In this document: piece after piece, positions 1-7,944 of the stretch | Layout of the letters: each line of letters starts with the position of its first letter | Position numbering within the stretch: position 1 is the first letter of the stretch | Source of the DNA: Streptomyces inusitatus | GTDB lineage: Bacteria > Actinomycetota > Actinomycetes > Streptomycetales > Streptomycetaceae | Length of the DNA: 38,800 bases | Direction of reading: 5' to 3' | NCBI RefSeq assembly: GCF_014651115.1 | Contig: NZ_BMWG01000008.1 | Span: 69,654-108,453, forward strand | Made by a program: the position numbers and the translations under genes | Notes under the pieces: model-generated | Seen by the model: only the letters and a program-made list of their open reading frames with translations | Database searches by the model: none | Told to the model about the DNA's origin: nothing

Positions 1-60
1 CTCCGCGGCGCCCCCGGGGCCCGCTGCCTCCCCCGCACCGCCCCCGCCGGCGGAAGGCCC

Positions 61-88
61 GGGGGGCGGGCGGCCCCGGCCGCCCCCC
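61..88. terminator. GC hairpin near left edge
   Basis: Perfect 9-bp arms (61-69 GGGGGGCGG, 80-88 CCGCCCCCC) around a 10-base loop. It could terminate a gene lying left of the window. The first 110 bases are nearly all G/C and hold no recognisable coding sequence, so part of this may also be poor-quality contig end. Confidence 0.35.
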
Positions 89-169
89 GCCCGGCCTCCG
101 CGGGGCATCCGCACTCGCGTGTTTCATCCGTTTCGAAGCCGATTTTTCAGCGTCGATTGAAGGTCAACC

Positions 170-1417
170 GTGGACGGTCAACCTCATTCCGACATCATCG
201 ATCAGATCCGGGACATTCCCATCTATCGAGCGTCGGTCGAGCAGGGGTATTTCCCCATTCTGGAGAAGCCGGAAATCGGTCGCGGTTTTCCGGACAACTG
301 GATGACGCCGAGGCTCTCCCGGGCCCTGGAGGCCGGCGAGGCGGAGTTCGTCCTGTCCACGGGCACCAACCACGCTCGTATGCAGATCATCAGGCCGCCG
401 TACTTTCTGCTGAAGTCCTACTACCGGCTGTGGAGCGAGCACCCCGACATCTCGGAGACCTGGCACCAGGGCTGCCGCCGGGTCTCGCTGACCACCGTGC
501 TGGCGACCGAGCATGTGGCCCGGGTCAACGCGAGGAAGCGGGGCACCGAGCCCGCGGCGGCTCCGGGCATCGAGGACCGGCGGCTGGACGAGCGGACCGT
601 CTATCTCAACCTCCGGCTCGACCCGGCGCTGTGGGACCGCGCGGACGTCGAGCGGATGATCGGGGAGATCCGGGCCGAGCGGGACAGCCATCCGCTGGGC
701 CGGTACCACCTCGACTGCTCGGGCTACCACCTGGCGCAGCTGGTCCGCAAAGCGCTCGACTGGGGGCTGTGGGACGACTTCCCGCGCCCGGCGAGCGTCA
801 TCACCGCCTACGAGTACACCCCGGCGGGCGTCCGCGAGTATCTGGAACGCCGGCTGGGCTGCCCGGTGGTCGACCTCTTCGGCAGCACCGAGCTGGGCTA
901 TCTCTACTACAGCGACCGGGACGGCCGTTACCACCCGTATCTGGACCGGATGAGCCTGGAGCTGGTGCCGGTCGCGCCGGGAAGCCAGATACACAGCCTC
1001 ATCGTGACGAGTGTGCGCAATCCGCACATGCCGCTGATCCGCTACCGCTCCGGCGACTGTGTGCGCACCCTGGACGGAAGCACGAACCCGGCGAAAGTCG
1101 TCCGGTTCTGCGGCCGGGAGAAGGAACTCCTTCCGACGCCGAACGGCCTGGTCTCGCAGGGCGATCTGGACGGCGCCGTCACGGCCGCCTCGTCCCACGT
1201 CCTCCTCTGCCAACTGCGCGCCCAGGAGCAGGGGAATCTGCGGCTGCTGTACACGACCTTCGACGGCCGGCCGCTCGCCCCCTCCGAGAGCGCGGCGGCG
1301 GCCAAGCTCGTCGGCGAGCTGACCGGGCTGCCGTGCGCGGTCGAACACCGTGAGCACATCCCGGTCGGGGCTTCCGGAAAGCACACCTGGCTCGTGACCG
1401 AGCGCACCGAGAGCTGA
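170..1417 (+). CDS. PaaK/CapK-like adenylate-forming enzyme
   Basis: This is a 415-residue protein of the ANL superfamily, closest in layout to short PaaK/CapK phenylacetate-CoA-ligase-like enzymes, which activate a carboxylic acid as an acyl-adenylate. Core motifs appear in the expected order: a phosphate-binding loop STGTN near residue 64, GSTELGY near 242 (A5), IRYRSGD near 290 (A7) and GREKELL near 315 (A8). The C-terminal subdomain is short, as in CapK-type members. The GTG start at 170 has GAAGG (159-163) six bases upstream. It is first of a three-gene plus-strand set, with 24 bases to the next gene and an MFS transporter third, suggesting production or modification and export of a small molecule. 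The substrate cannot be read from sequence. No carrier-protein domain or ketosynthase is present in view. Confidence 0.75.
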   Translation: MDGQPHSDIIDQIRDIPIYRASVEQGYFPILEKPEIGRGFPDNWMTPRLSRALEAGEAEFVLSTGTNHARMQIIRPPYFLLKSYYRLWSEHPDISETWHQGCRRVSLTTVLATEHVARVNARKRGTEPAAAPGIEDRRLDERTVYLNLRLDPALWDRADVERMIGEIRAERDSHPLGRYHLDCSGYHLAQLVRKALDWGLWDDFPRPASVITAYEYTPAGVREYLERRLGCPVVDLFGSTELGYLYYSDRDGRYHPYLDRMSLELVPVAPGSQIHSLIVTSVRNPHMPLIRYRSGDCVRTLDGSTNPAKVVRFCGREKELLPTPNGLVSQGDLDGAVTAASSHVLLCQLRAQEQGNLRLLYTTFDGRPLAPSESAAAAKLVGELTGLPCAVEHREHIPVGASGKHTWLVTERTES

Positions 1418-1441
1418 GACGACACCACTGTCTGGAGCACC

Positions 1442-1966
1442 ATGAAAACAGAGCAGCAGCCGCAGCAGCTGATATCGCCGGGCGATCTCAGGGAGTTGCT
1501 GGGCGAGGATCTCCACACCGAAGTCGTCGACCACTTCGTCCAGGAGACCGGTGGCAGCCACGAGGAGGTGGACCGCCAGGTCACCGAGTGCCTGCGCTAT
1601 CTCTATCTCATCTCGCGCCACCCCACCGAGCTGGGCGGTCTCTTCCTCCCGGTGGAACAGCACATAGACGAGATCTGGCACTACCTGATCCTCCAGACCC
1701 GGGAGTACCGGGAGCTGTGCGAGGAGCGGCTGCCGGGCGGATTCTTCATCCAGCACCGCAGCATCGGTTACACGGCCTATCAGCAGGAGCCGGGCCGGGA
1801 GCGCGCGATCGAGGAGGCGCTGCGCTGGATTCCGCTGTACTGCCGGGAATTCGGCCCCTTCGACGAGGGCGCGCTGCCACACTGGACCATCGTCCGCTTC
1901 CTGCATGAGCGGATGCACATGTCGCTGGACCAGATCGCCGAGCTGCGGTCGGCGGAGCCGGTCTGA
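1442..1966 (+). CDS. WH-motif hypothetical protein (GRDP-like)
   Basis: A 174-residue soluble protein without signal peptide or membrane segment. Its core, PVEQHIDEIWHYLILQTREY followed by a Cys and a later IQH, resembles a conserved bacterial family whose hallmark is (V/I)DE(I/V)WH...L.T..Y...C. This is related to the plant glycine-rich-domain (GRDP, PF07173) N-terminal region. The conserved His residues (in EQH, WH and IQH) could form a metal or ligand site, which is inference only. The C-terminal half is a helical segment with a second Trp and a HERMHM stretch. It sits between the adenylation enzyme and the MFS gene, 24 and 53 bases from them, so it is probably co-transcribed. No enzymatic function is assignable. 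Confidence 0.6.
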   Translation: MKTEQQPQQLISPGDLRELLGEDLHTEVVDHFVQETGGSHEEVDRQVTECLRYLYLISRHPTELGGLFLPVEQHIDEIWHYLILQTREYRELCEERLPGGFFIQHRSIGYTAYQQEPGRERAIEEALRWIPLYCREFGPFDEGALPHWTIVRFLHERMHMSLDQIAELRSAEPV

Positions 1967-2019
1967 CCGACGGCGGTGACCTGCCCGGGCAGCCGGAAGC
2001 GCGGGCCCGGGAGCGCGAG

Positions 2020-3369
2020 ATGGAGAGCGGGAACATGAGGTCGCGGATCCGGGAGACGGACACGACGCCGGAGCACCCGGAGCACCCCGCGCAGCGGCGG
2101 ATCCTCGCCGTGCTGGTGGTGGCCCAGATGCTGAGCGGCGCGGCACTGGCGGCCGGGATCACCATCGGCGCGCTGCTCGCCGAGGAGATGCTCGGCACGA
2201 CGGGGCTCGCCGGTGTGTCCAGCGCGCTGTTCGCGGTGGGCGCGGCGGCCGGCGCGGTGGGCATCGGCCGGGCCTGCCGCCGCTGGGGCCGCCGCCCGGG
2301 CCTCGCCCTGGGGTACGGGGCGGGGGCGCTCGGCAGTCTGGGCGTCGTCGGGGCCACCGTGTTCGACAGCGTCACCCTGCTCTTCCTGGGGCTGCTCGCC
2401 TACGGGGCCGGGACCGCGTCGATCCTGATGGCCCGGTACGCGGGGGCCGATCTGGCCTCGCCGGAGCGGCGGGCCCGGGCTGTGAGCACCGTGCTGTTCG
2501 CCACGGCGGCGGGCGCGATCGCCGGGCCCGCGCTGGCCGGGGTGATGGGCGATCTCGCCGAGGCACTGGGCGCGCCGAGGCTGGCCGGGCCGTTTCTGCT
2601 GGCCCTGCTGGCGTTCACGGCCGCCGCGCTGGTCGTGGTGGTCTTTCTGCGGCCCGATCCGCTGCTGCTGTCGCGTGCGGCAGCGGCGGCGGACGACGGG
2701 CGGGCGTCGGGTTCCGGTCGTCCGGCGGCGGCCGGAACCGCGCGCGTCGACCGGCGTGTGCTGTTCACCGGCGCGACGGTGATGGTCCTCACCCAGCTCG
2801 TGATGATCGGGATCATGACGATGACTCCGGTGCACATGGCCGAGCACGGGCACGGCGAGCAGGCCGCCGGGGTGGTCATCGGGGTGCATCTGGGGGCGAT
2901 GTATCTGTCCTCGCCGCTCTCCGGGGTGCTCGCCGACCGGGTCGGCAGGCTGTTCACCGCCGCGCTGGCCGCTCTCACCCTCTTCGCGGCGGGCGTGGTC
3001 GCCTCCCTCGCGCCGCCGGACTCCGCCCCGGCCCTGGCCGGTGCGCTCATTCTGCTGGGCGTCGGCTGGAATCTGGGGTTCGTCGCCGGTACGGCCCTGA
3101 TCACCGACGCGCTCCCGGTGGAGGTGCGGGCCTCGTCGCAGGGGCTGGTCGATGTCGGCGTCACGGTCGCGGGAGCCACCGGGGGCCTGGCGTCCGGAGT
3201 GGTGGTGGCCGTGAGCGGCTACCCCGCGCTGGCGCTCTCCGGCGGACTGCTGATCCTCGTTCTGCTGCCGCTGGCCGCCCTGACGGCGGCCCTGTCCCCG
3301 CCCGCCGCCGACCGCCGCGCCCCGTCCCCGGCGCCGGCCGAAGAGCCCCTGCCGGAGAACCGGGCCTGA
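2020..3369 (+). CDS. MFS transporter (DHA1-like exporter)
   Basis: A 449-residue major facilitator with about twelve hydrophobic segments in two halves. The halves are split near residues 215-245 by a cytoplasmic loop rich in Arg, Asp and Ala. The loop after helix 2 reads CRRWGRRPG, the family's basic G-x-x-x-(D/R)-R-x-G-R type motif, and a second copy ADRVGR follows in the C-terminal half. It would export a small molecule using the proton gradient; the neighbouring adenylation enzyme suggests a product of this cassette. ATG 2020 is taken as start because GGGAG lies upstream. ATG 2035, preceded by GGAG, is equally possible and removes five residues only. It ends 70 bases from convergent hemE with a strong shared terminator between. 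Confidence 0.8.
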   Translation: MESGNMRSRIRETDTTPEHPEHPAQRRILAVLVVAQMLSGAALAAGITIGALLAEEMLGTTGLAGVSSALFAVGAAAGAVGIGRACRRWGRRPGLALGYGAGALGSLGVVGATVFDSVTLLFLGLLAYGAGTASILMARYAGADLASPERRARAVSTVLFATAAGAIAGPALAGVMGDLAEALGAPRLAGPFLLALLAFTAAALVVVVFLRPDPLLLSRAAAAADDGRASGSGRPAAAGTARVDRRVLFTGATVMVLTQLVMIGIMTMTPVHMAEHGHGEQAAGVVIGVHLGAMYLSSPLSGVLADRVGRLFTAALAALTLFAAGVVASLAPPDSAPALAGALILLGVGWNLGFVAGTALITDALPVEVRASSQGLVDVGVTVAGATGGLASGVVVAVSGYPALALSGGLLILVLLPLAALTAALSPPAADRRAPSPAPAEEPLPENRA

Positions 3370-3385
3370 TCCGGCGGGGAAACAG

Positions 3386-3427
3386 GCGCGGGGGGTACGG
3401 GAGGACCGCCTCCCGTACCCCCCGCGC
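3386..3427. terminator. Bidirectional terminator hairpin, MFS/hemE
   Basis: Perfect 19-bp arms (3386-3404 and 3409-3427) around the loop ACCG, centred between two convergent genes. No T-run follows, typical of streptomycete factor-independent terminators. Confidence 0.8.
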
Positions 3428-3439
3428 GCTGTGGAGTCC

Positions 3440-4516
3440 CTAGCGGGCGGTGCGCTCGTGGACGGAGGCGACCAGCCGGGTCAGGGTGTCGGGGTCGGTG
3501 GTGGGCAGCACACCGTGGCCGAGGTTGAACACATGGCCCTCCAGGCCCTCGGCGGCGGCCAGCACCTCGGCGGTCTTGGCCTCGATGGCCTCGGGACCGG
3601 CGAAGAGCACGGCCGGGTCGAGATTGCCCTGGAGCGCCTTGCCCGGGCCCACCCGGCGGGCGGCCTCGTCCAGCGGGACGCGCCAGTCGACGCCGACGAC
3701 GTCGGCGCCCGCCTCGCCGAGGAGGCCGAGCAGCTCTCCCGTACCCACGCCGAAGTGGATCCGGGGGACGCCGTAGGAGGCCACCGAGGAGAAGACCTTC
3801 GCCGACGCGGGCATCACCGAGCGGCGGTAGTCGGCGGGGGCGAGCGCGCCGACCCAGGAGTCGAAGAGCTGCACGGCGCTCGCGCCGGCCTCGATCTGCA
3901 CCTTGAGGAAGGCGGAGGTGATCTCGGCGAGCCGGTCCAGCAGATCCGCCCAGAGCTGGGGGTCGCCGTACATCAGCGCCTTGGTGTGCTCGTGGTTGCG
4001 CGAGGGGCCGCCCTCCACGAGATAGCTGGCCAGGGTGAAGGGCGCGCCCGCGAAGCCGATCAGCGGGGTCGTGCCCAGCTCCTCGGTGAGCATGCCGATC
4101 GCCTCGGTGACGTACCAGACGTCCTCGGGGGTGAGGTCCCGCAGCCGGGCCAGATCGGCGCGGGTGCGGATCGGCTCGGCGACGACCGGGCCGATGCCCG
4201 GCTTGATGTCGAGGTCGATCCCGATCGCCTTCAGCGGCACCACGATGTCGCTGAAGTAGATCGCCGCGTCGACCTTGTGCCGCCGCACCGGCTGAAGCGT
4301 GATCTCCTTCACCAGCTCCGGCCGCATGCAGGAGTCCAGCATCGCGACGCCCTCACGCACCTTGAGGTACTCGGGGAGCGAGCGGCCCGCCTGCCGCATG
4401 AACCAGACCGGGGTGTGCGGCACGGGCTCACGCCTGCACGCCTTCAGGAAGGCGGACTCGTACGGCTTCGGCTGCTGGCTTGCGGGGCTGCCCGAGGGGC
4501 GGTCGTTGACGCTCAC
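3440..4516 (-). CDS. hemE: Uroporphyrinogen decarboxylase
   Basis: HemE removes four acetate carboxyls from uroporphyrinogen III to give coproporphyrinogen III in haem synthesis (cytosol, homodimer). The 358-residue length is normal. The N-terminal signature PVWFMRQAGR is at residues 36-45, the YFSDIVVPL segment carries the catalytic Asp, and the conserved GFAGAPFTLA and NLGHGVLP blocks follow. The open frame continues upstream through the divergent neighbour, but the protein starts at GTG 4516 (SVNDRPSGS), giving a family-like N-terminus. DUF3000 diverges 90 bases away, the usual streptomycete arrangement. TAG stop at 3440-3442. Confidence 0.95.
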   Translation of the reverse strand: MSVNDRPSGSPASQQPKPYESAFLKACRREPVPHTPVWFMRQAGRSLPEYLKVREGVAMLDSCMRPELVKEITLQPVRRHKVDAAIYFSDIVVPLKAIGIDLDIKPGIGPVVAEPIRTRADLARLRDLTPEDVWYVTEAIGMLTEELGTTPLIGFAGAPFTLASYLVEGGPSRNHEHTKALMYGDPQLWADLLDRLAEITSAFLKVQIEAGASAVQLFDSWVGALAPADYRRSVMPASAKVFSSVASYGVPRIHFGVGTGELLGLLGEAGADVVGVDWRVPLDEAARRVGPGKALQGNLDPAVLFAGPEAIEAKTAEVLAAAEGLEGHVFNLGHGVLPTTDPDTLTRLVASVHERTAR

Positions 4517-4606
4517 GCCCCAAATCTTCGCACGGACAAAGGAAGTGCCCGCCGCCCCGGGTGTCCTTCCCTGCGCGAGGCCCCCATTCCGCCTACTCTT
4601 CCCCGC

Positions 4607-5278
4607 ATGGCTGCGGCTCAGGGACATTTTTCCGATCATTCCAACGGCGCCGACGACAAGGACGGCACAGAGAGCGATCCGGTCCCGCGCGCGTTCCGGC
4701 TCGCGGTCGAGGCACTGCGGTCCGCACGACCGCGCCCGGACATCGAGGTGGAGCCCGCGCGCCCGCCGCAGCGGCTCGCGCCGCACGCGTACGCCCTGGA
4801 GGCCGCCGTCGTCGAGGGCGAGGAGGATCTCGCCGACGGCCGGCTGGTGCTGCTGCACGACCCGGCGGGGCACGAGGCCTGGCAGGGGGCGTTCCGGCTG
4901 GTCACGCTGGTGCGCGCGGAGCTGGAGCCGGAGATGGCCGCGGATCCGCTGCTGCCGGAGGTGTCCTGGTCCTGGCTGACAGGCGCGCTGGAGGCGCGCG
5001 GGCTGGCGTACGGGGAGCCGAGCGGGACCGTCACCCGCGCGGGGTCTCACTATTTCGGTGGACTCGCCGATCGGCGCCCGGCGACCCAGATCGAGATCCG
5101 GGCGTCCTGGACGCCCCAGGAGGGGCCCGACGGGGTCCCGGACACGGCCGCGCACATGTTGGCCTGGTGCGATCTGCTCTGCCAGATCGCGGGGCTGCCG
5201 CCGGCGCCGGCCGGTTCGGCGGACCCCTCGGCGGGTGTGGTGTCGCTGCCGCAGCGGCGGGGGCCGCAGCACCGGTGA
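4607..5278 (+). CDS. DUF3000 family protein
   Basis: A 223-residue soluble protein recognised as the actinobacterial DUF3000 family, which normally sits divergent from hemE. Visible features are an acidic N-terminus, the segment PRAFRLAVEALRSARPRP near residue 26, a central block (VSWSWLTGALEARG) and the conserved GSHYFGGL.DRRPATQIEIRASWTP stretch near 145-170. The role is unknown; conservation and position suggest a housekeeping function. Start ATG 4607 was chosen because the upstream part of the open frame overlaps hemE antisense and has no family resemblance. A 301-base gap follows. Confidence 0.8.
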   Translation: MAAAQGHFSDHSNGADDKDGTESDPVPRAFRLAVEALRSARPRPDIEVEPARPPQRLAPHAYALEAAVVEGEEDLADGRLVLLHDPAGHEAWQGAFRLVTLVRAELEPEMAADPLLPEVSWSWLTGALEARGLAYGEPSGTVTRAGSHYFGGLADRRPATQIEIRASWTPQEGPDGVPDTAAHMLAWCDLLCQIAGLPPAPAGSADPSAGVVSLPQRRGPQHR

Positions 5279-5579
5279 CGGGCGGGGGCGGTGCGGCCCG
5301 GGGAGACTGTGCGCGGGCCCGCTCCCCGTACCGCTCCCCGCACCGCCCCGAGGGCCGCCCCGCGCCCGCTTCCGGCGGCCCCTCATGTCGTAACGCTCCG
5401 TCAGATCGGTCACCGATGATCGATCACTCGTCCGAATTGAACCAATTGTCACTCACTAAATCGTGATCTTTCTCTAAAGGCGATCAGGTTTGGTGCCGAA
5501 GAGGTCAGTGACCTAACTGATCGGTTCGCCCCGGCCACATCCCCGGCCGGCCCGTCCCGCACCTTCCCCAGGAGGCCTG
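5279..5579. promoter_or_regulatory. Intergenic control region before response regulator
   Basis: The first ~110 bases are G/C-rich and could terminate the DUF3000 transcript. From about 5390 the sequence becomes AT-richer. It holds two palindromes, TGATCGATCA (5417-5426) and AGGTCAGTGACCT (5502-5514), the latter framed by CGATCAG (5481-5487) and CTGATCG (5516-5522). This looks like promoter and operator DNA for the downstream regulator gene. No coding sequence is seen. Confidence 0.5.
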
Positions 5580-6245
5580 GTGTCCGTTCTTCTCGAGCAG
5601 CCCGCAAGCCTGGTCACCTACCGCCCGAACAAGCCGACGGCGATGGTCGTCGTGGCCGACCCACGCGTCCGCTCCACCGTCACCCGCCACCTGTGGGCCC
5701 TCGGAGTGCGCGACGTGATCGAGGCGTCTTCGATCGCGGAGGCCCGCCCCCGCGTCAGCAATCCCCGCGACATCTGTGTCGCCGATGTCCATCTGCCCGA
5801 CGGTTCCGGACTGACCCTGCTGTCCGAAACCCGTGCCGCGGGCTGGCCCAACGGCCTCGCCCTGTCCGCGGCCGATGACATCGGCGCCGTCCGCAACGCA
5901 CTCGCGGGCGGCGTCAAGGGCTATGTCGTCACCGGTACCCGTACCAATATCGGCCACCCCACCCGCCCCGGCGCCGCCCCCATCGGCGCGGCGGCGGCAC
6001 GTCTGGGCCACCGCCGCCCCCCGGGTGCCCCGAGCCACCCGGGCGGCTACCGCGAACTGTCCGGACGTGAGGTGGAGGTGCTGCGACTGGTCGCCGAAGG
6101 CCAGTCGAACAAGGCGATCGGGGTGTCCATGGGACTTTCCGCCCTGACCGTGAAGAGCCATCTCGCCCGGATCGCCAGGAAGCTCGGCACCGGCGACCGC
6201 GCCGGAATGGTGGCCGTGGCACTGCGCACCGGCATCATCCACTGA
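5580..6245 (+). CDS. NarL/FixJ-type response regulator
   Basis: A 221-residue DNA-binding response regulator. The N-terminal receiver is compact: single acidic residue D27 in VVVADPRV, probable phospho-acceptor D69 in CVADVHLPDGSG, S96 and K113 at the switch positions. An Ala/Pro/Gly-rich linker (125-155) leads to a LuxR-type helix-turn-helix: LSGREVEVLRLVAEGQSNKAI then TVKSHLARIARKLG. The start is GTG 5580, with AGGAGG ending six bases upstream. No histidine kinase is adjacent, so it is an orphan here. From memory the same gene follows DUF3000 in other streptomycetes. Targets are unknown; the palindromes just upstream would suit autoregulation. Confidence 0.85.
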   Translation: MSVLLEQPASLVTYRPNKPTAMVVVADPRVRSTVTRHLWALGVRDVIEASSIAEARPRVSNPRDICVADVHLPDGSGLTLLSETRAAGWPNGLALSAADDIGAVRNALAGGVKGYVVTGTRTNIGHPTRPGAAPIGAAAARLGHRRPPGAPSHPGGYRELSGREVEVLRLVAEGQSNKAIGVSMGLSALTVKSHLARIARKLGTGDRAGMVAVALRTGIIH

Positions 6246-6260
6246 CCCTCTCCCCCACCC

Positions 6261-6297
6261 CGCGCCTGTCGACGGAACGTTTCCGTCGACAGGCGCG
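6261..6297. terminator. 17-bp hairpin after response regulator
   Basis: Perfect arms 6261-6277 and 6281-6297 (CGCGCCTGTCGACGGAA and complement) with a 3-base turn. It starts 15 bases after the regulator stop and ends 25 bases before the RNase D start, so the two genes are probably separate transcription units. Confidence 0.8.
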
Positions 6298-6322
6298 CTC
6301 CGTTCACAGATACCCTTGACAC

Positions 6323-7606
6323 GTGACCGACGCCCAAGACACCGCAGCAGAGACCGCACTGCGAACCACCGGGGGCGCCCCCCCGGACGACGGCGTCGCA
6401 GCCGAAGAGGCTCCCACCCCGCTGCTGGAGCCGCGGGAGGGCATTCCTCCGGTGGTCGCCGACGCCGAGGGGCTCGCCGAAGTGATCGCCGCGTTCGCCG
6501 CCGGCACCGGCCCGGTCGCCGTGGACGCCGAGCGCGCCTCCGGCTACCGCTACGGCCAGCGCGCCTACCTCGTCCAGCTGCGCCGCGAGGGCGCGGGCAG
6601 CGCCCTGATCGACCCCGTGGGCTGCCCCGATCTCTCCGGGCTCGGCGAGGCCCTCGCCGGAACCGAGTGGATCCTCCACGCGGCGACCCAGGATCTGCCG
6701 TGCCTGCGGGAAATAGGCATGGTTCCCACCAGCCTCTTCGACACCGAGCTGGCCGGCCGGCTGGCCGGCTTCCCCCGGGTCGGGCTCGGCGCGATGGTCG
6801 AGTCGGTCCTCGGGTACGCCCTGGAGAAGGGCCACTCCGCCGTCGACTGGTCCACCCGTCCACTCCCCGAGCCGTGGCTGCGCTACGCCGCGCTCGACGT
6901 GGAGCTGCTGGTGGATCTCCGGGACGCGCTGGAGAAGGAGCTGGACCGGCAGGGCAAGCTGGAGTGGGCCCACCAGGAGTTCGCCGCGATCGTCGCCGCG
7001 CCGCCCGCTCCCCCGCGCAAGGACCCCTGGCGGCGCACCTCCGGGATGCACAAGGTGCGCCGACGCCGTCAGATGGCGGTCGTCCGGGAGCTGTGGACGG
7101 CCCGTGACAAGGTCGCGCAGCGGCGTGACGTCTCACCGGGGAAGGTGCTGAGCGACACCGCGATCATCGAGGCGGCACTCGCCGTTCCGGTGAGCGTGCA
7201 GGCGCTGACCGCGCTGCCCGGATTCGGCCACCGCGCCGGGCGACGGCAGCTGGAACAGTGGCAGGCGGCCGTGGACCGGGCCCGGGCGCTGCCCGACGCG
7301 GAGCTTCCGCAGCCCGGCCAGCCGCTGAACGGCCCGCCGCCGCCGAGAGCCTGGGCGGACAAGGACCCGGTGGCCGCGGCCCGGCTGTCGGCGGCCCGGG
7401 CGGCCGTCTCGGCGCTGGCCGAGGAGCTGAATCTGCCGCAGGAGAATCTGATGACGCCGGACACCGTCCGGCGGGTGTGCTGGGAGCCCCCGGCCGAGCA
7501 CTCGGTCGCCGCCGTCTCCGCCGCCCTGGCCGCACTCGGCGCCCGCCCCTGGCAGATCACCCTCGTCGCCCCCCTCCTCACCACCGCCCTCTCCGCCACC
7601 GCCTGA
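6323..7606 (+). CDS. rnd: Ribonuclease D-like 3'-5' exonuclease with HRDC domain
   Basis: A 427-residue DEDD-family exoribonuclease. ExoI is VAVDAERASGYRYGQ (D68, E70), ExoII is HAATQDLPCLR with D124, and ExoIII is YAALDVELLVDL (Y188, D192), so all four metal ligands are present in the DEDDy pattern. C-terminal helices from about 220 onward fit the HRDC nucleic-acid-binding domain. RNase D trims tRNA and other small-RNA 3' ends. The GTG start at 6323 lacks a clear Shine-Dalgarno sequence and lies only 25 bases after the terminator, so the message may be leaderless. The first ~45 residues are low-complexity and may not be structured. Confidence 0.85.
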   Translation: MTDAQDTAAETALRTTGGAPPDDGVAAEEAPTPLLEPREGIPPVVADAEGLAEVIAAFAAGTGPVAVDAERASGYRYGQRAYLVQLRREGAGSALIDPVGCPDLSGLGEALAGTEWILHAATQDLPCLREIGMVPTSLFDTELAGRLAGFPRVGLGAMVESVLGYALEKGHSAVDWSTRPLPEPWLRYAALDVELLVDLRDALEKELDRQGKLEWAHQEFAAIVAAPPAPPRKDPWRRTSGMHKVRRRRQMAVVRELWTARDKVAQRRDVSPGKVLSDTAIIEAALAVPVSVQALTALPGFGHRAGRRQLEQWQAAVDRARALPDAELPQPGQPLNGPPPPRAWADKDPVAAARLSAARAAVSALAEELNLPQENLMTPDTVRRVCWEPPAEHSVAAVSAALAALGARPWQITLVAPLLTTALSATA

Positions 7607-7626
7607 CCCCCACCCCCAACCCACAT

Positions 7627-7664
7627 CGCCCGGTCGCCCGTCCCCCAGGACCTCCGACCGGGCG
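7627..7664 (+). terminator. RNase D terminator
   Basis: Arms CGCCCGGTCG (7627-7636) and CGACCGGGCG (7655-7664), 18-base loop, followed by a pyrimidine tract CTTCCTCTTTT. It is the only hairpin in the window with a T-rich tail. Confidence 0.75.
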
Positions 7665-7746
7665 CTTCCTCTTTTCCACCCACCCAGAGGCCGTCCCAGG
7701 CAAAGCCCTGTGGCGGCACCTGCGACAGGCCAGGCGCACCATTTGA

Positions 7747-7769
7747 GCCTGTCCGGCGATTGAGGACGG
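7747..7769. repeat. Streptomyces-type intergenic repeat
   Basis: Core GTCCGGCGATTGAGGAC with complementary ends GTCC/GGAC. From memory, near-identical GTCCGGCGATTGAGGA-type elements occur many times between genes in Streptomyces chromosomes. Only one copy was noticed in this window, so calling it a repeat rests on recollection. Confidence 0.5.
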
Positions 7770-7858
7770 AACCCCGCACCCCAGGTGCCGGAACTGAACC
7801 ACCAGAACGCCCCCAACCCCCAGGATGTGACCTTCTCGGCGAGGGGCTGTGCACGATG

Positions 7859-7874
7859 GTTACTCGCAAGTAGC
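7859..7874. promoter_or_regulatory. Operator-like inverted repeat upstream of fadA
   Basis: GTTACTCGCAAGTAGC: arms GTTACT and AGTAGC match at five of six positions around a CGCA centre, the geometry of a TetR-family site. It lies 70 bases before the thiolase start, over or next to a possible -10 (CATGAT). The likely controller would be a fatty-acid regulator; none is encoded here. Confidence 0.4.
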
Positions 7875-7944
7875 ATGATGGCAGCAAGCGCACGCTCAGT
7901 CGTGCCCCGCGCAGTGCCACCCTGCACTCTGGAGGAGAGCCATC

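Larger units (their letters stand above)
7607..7944. promoter_or_regulatory. Gap before fadA: terminator, intergenic repeat, operator-like site
   Basis: No coding sequence. Three elements are visible: a hairpin ending the RNase D gene (7627-7664), a copy of a short hairpin-forming repeat common in streptomycete intergenic DNA (7747-7769), and an operator-like inverted repeat 70 bases before the thiolase start (7859-7874). Confidence 0.5.

Noticed and set aside
3440..5452. A single 670-residue minus-strand protein covering hemE and the region beyond it
   Set aside because: Only the part from 4516 down resembles HemE. The rest is antisense to DUF3000 and reads as Arg/Pro-rich noise, typical of open antisense frames in high-GC DNA.
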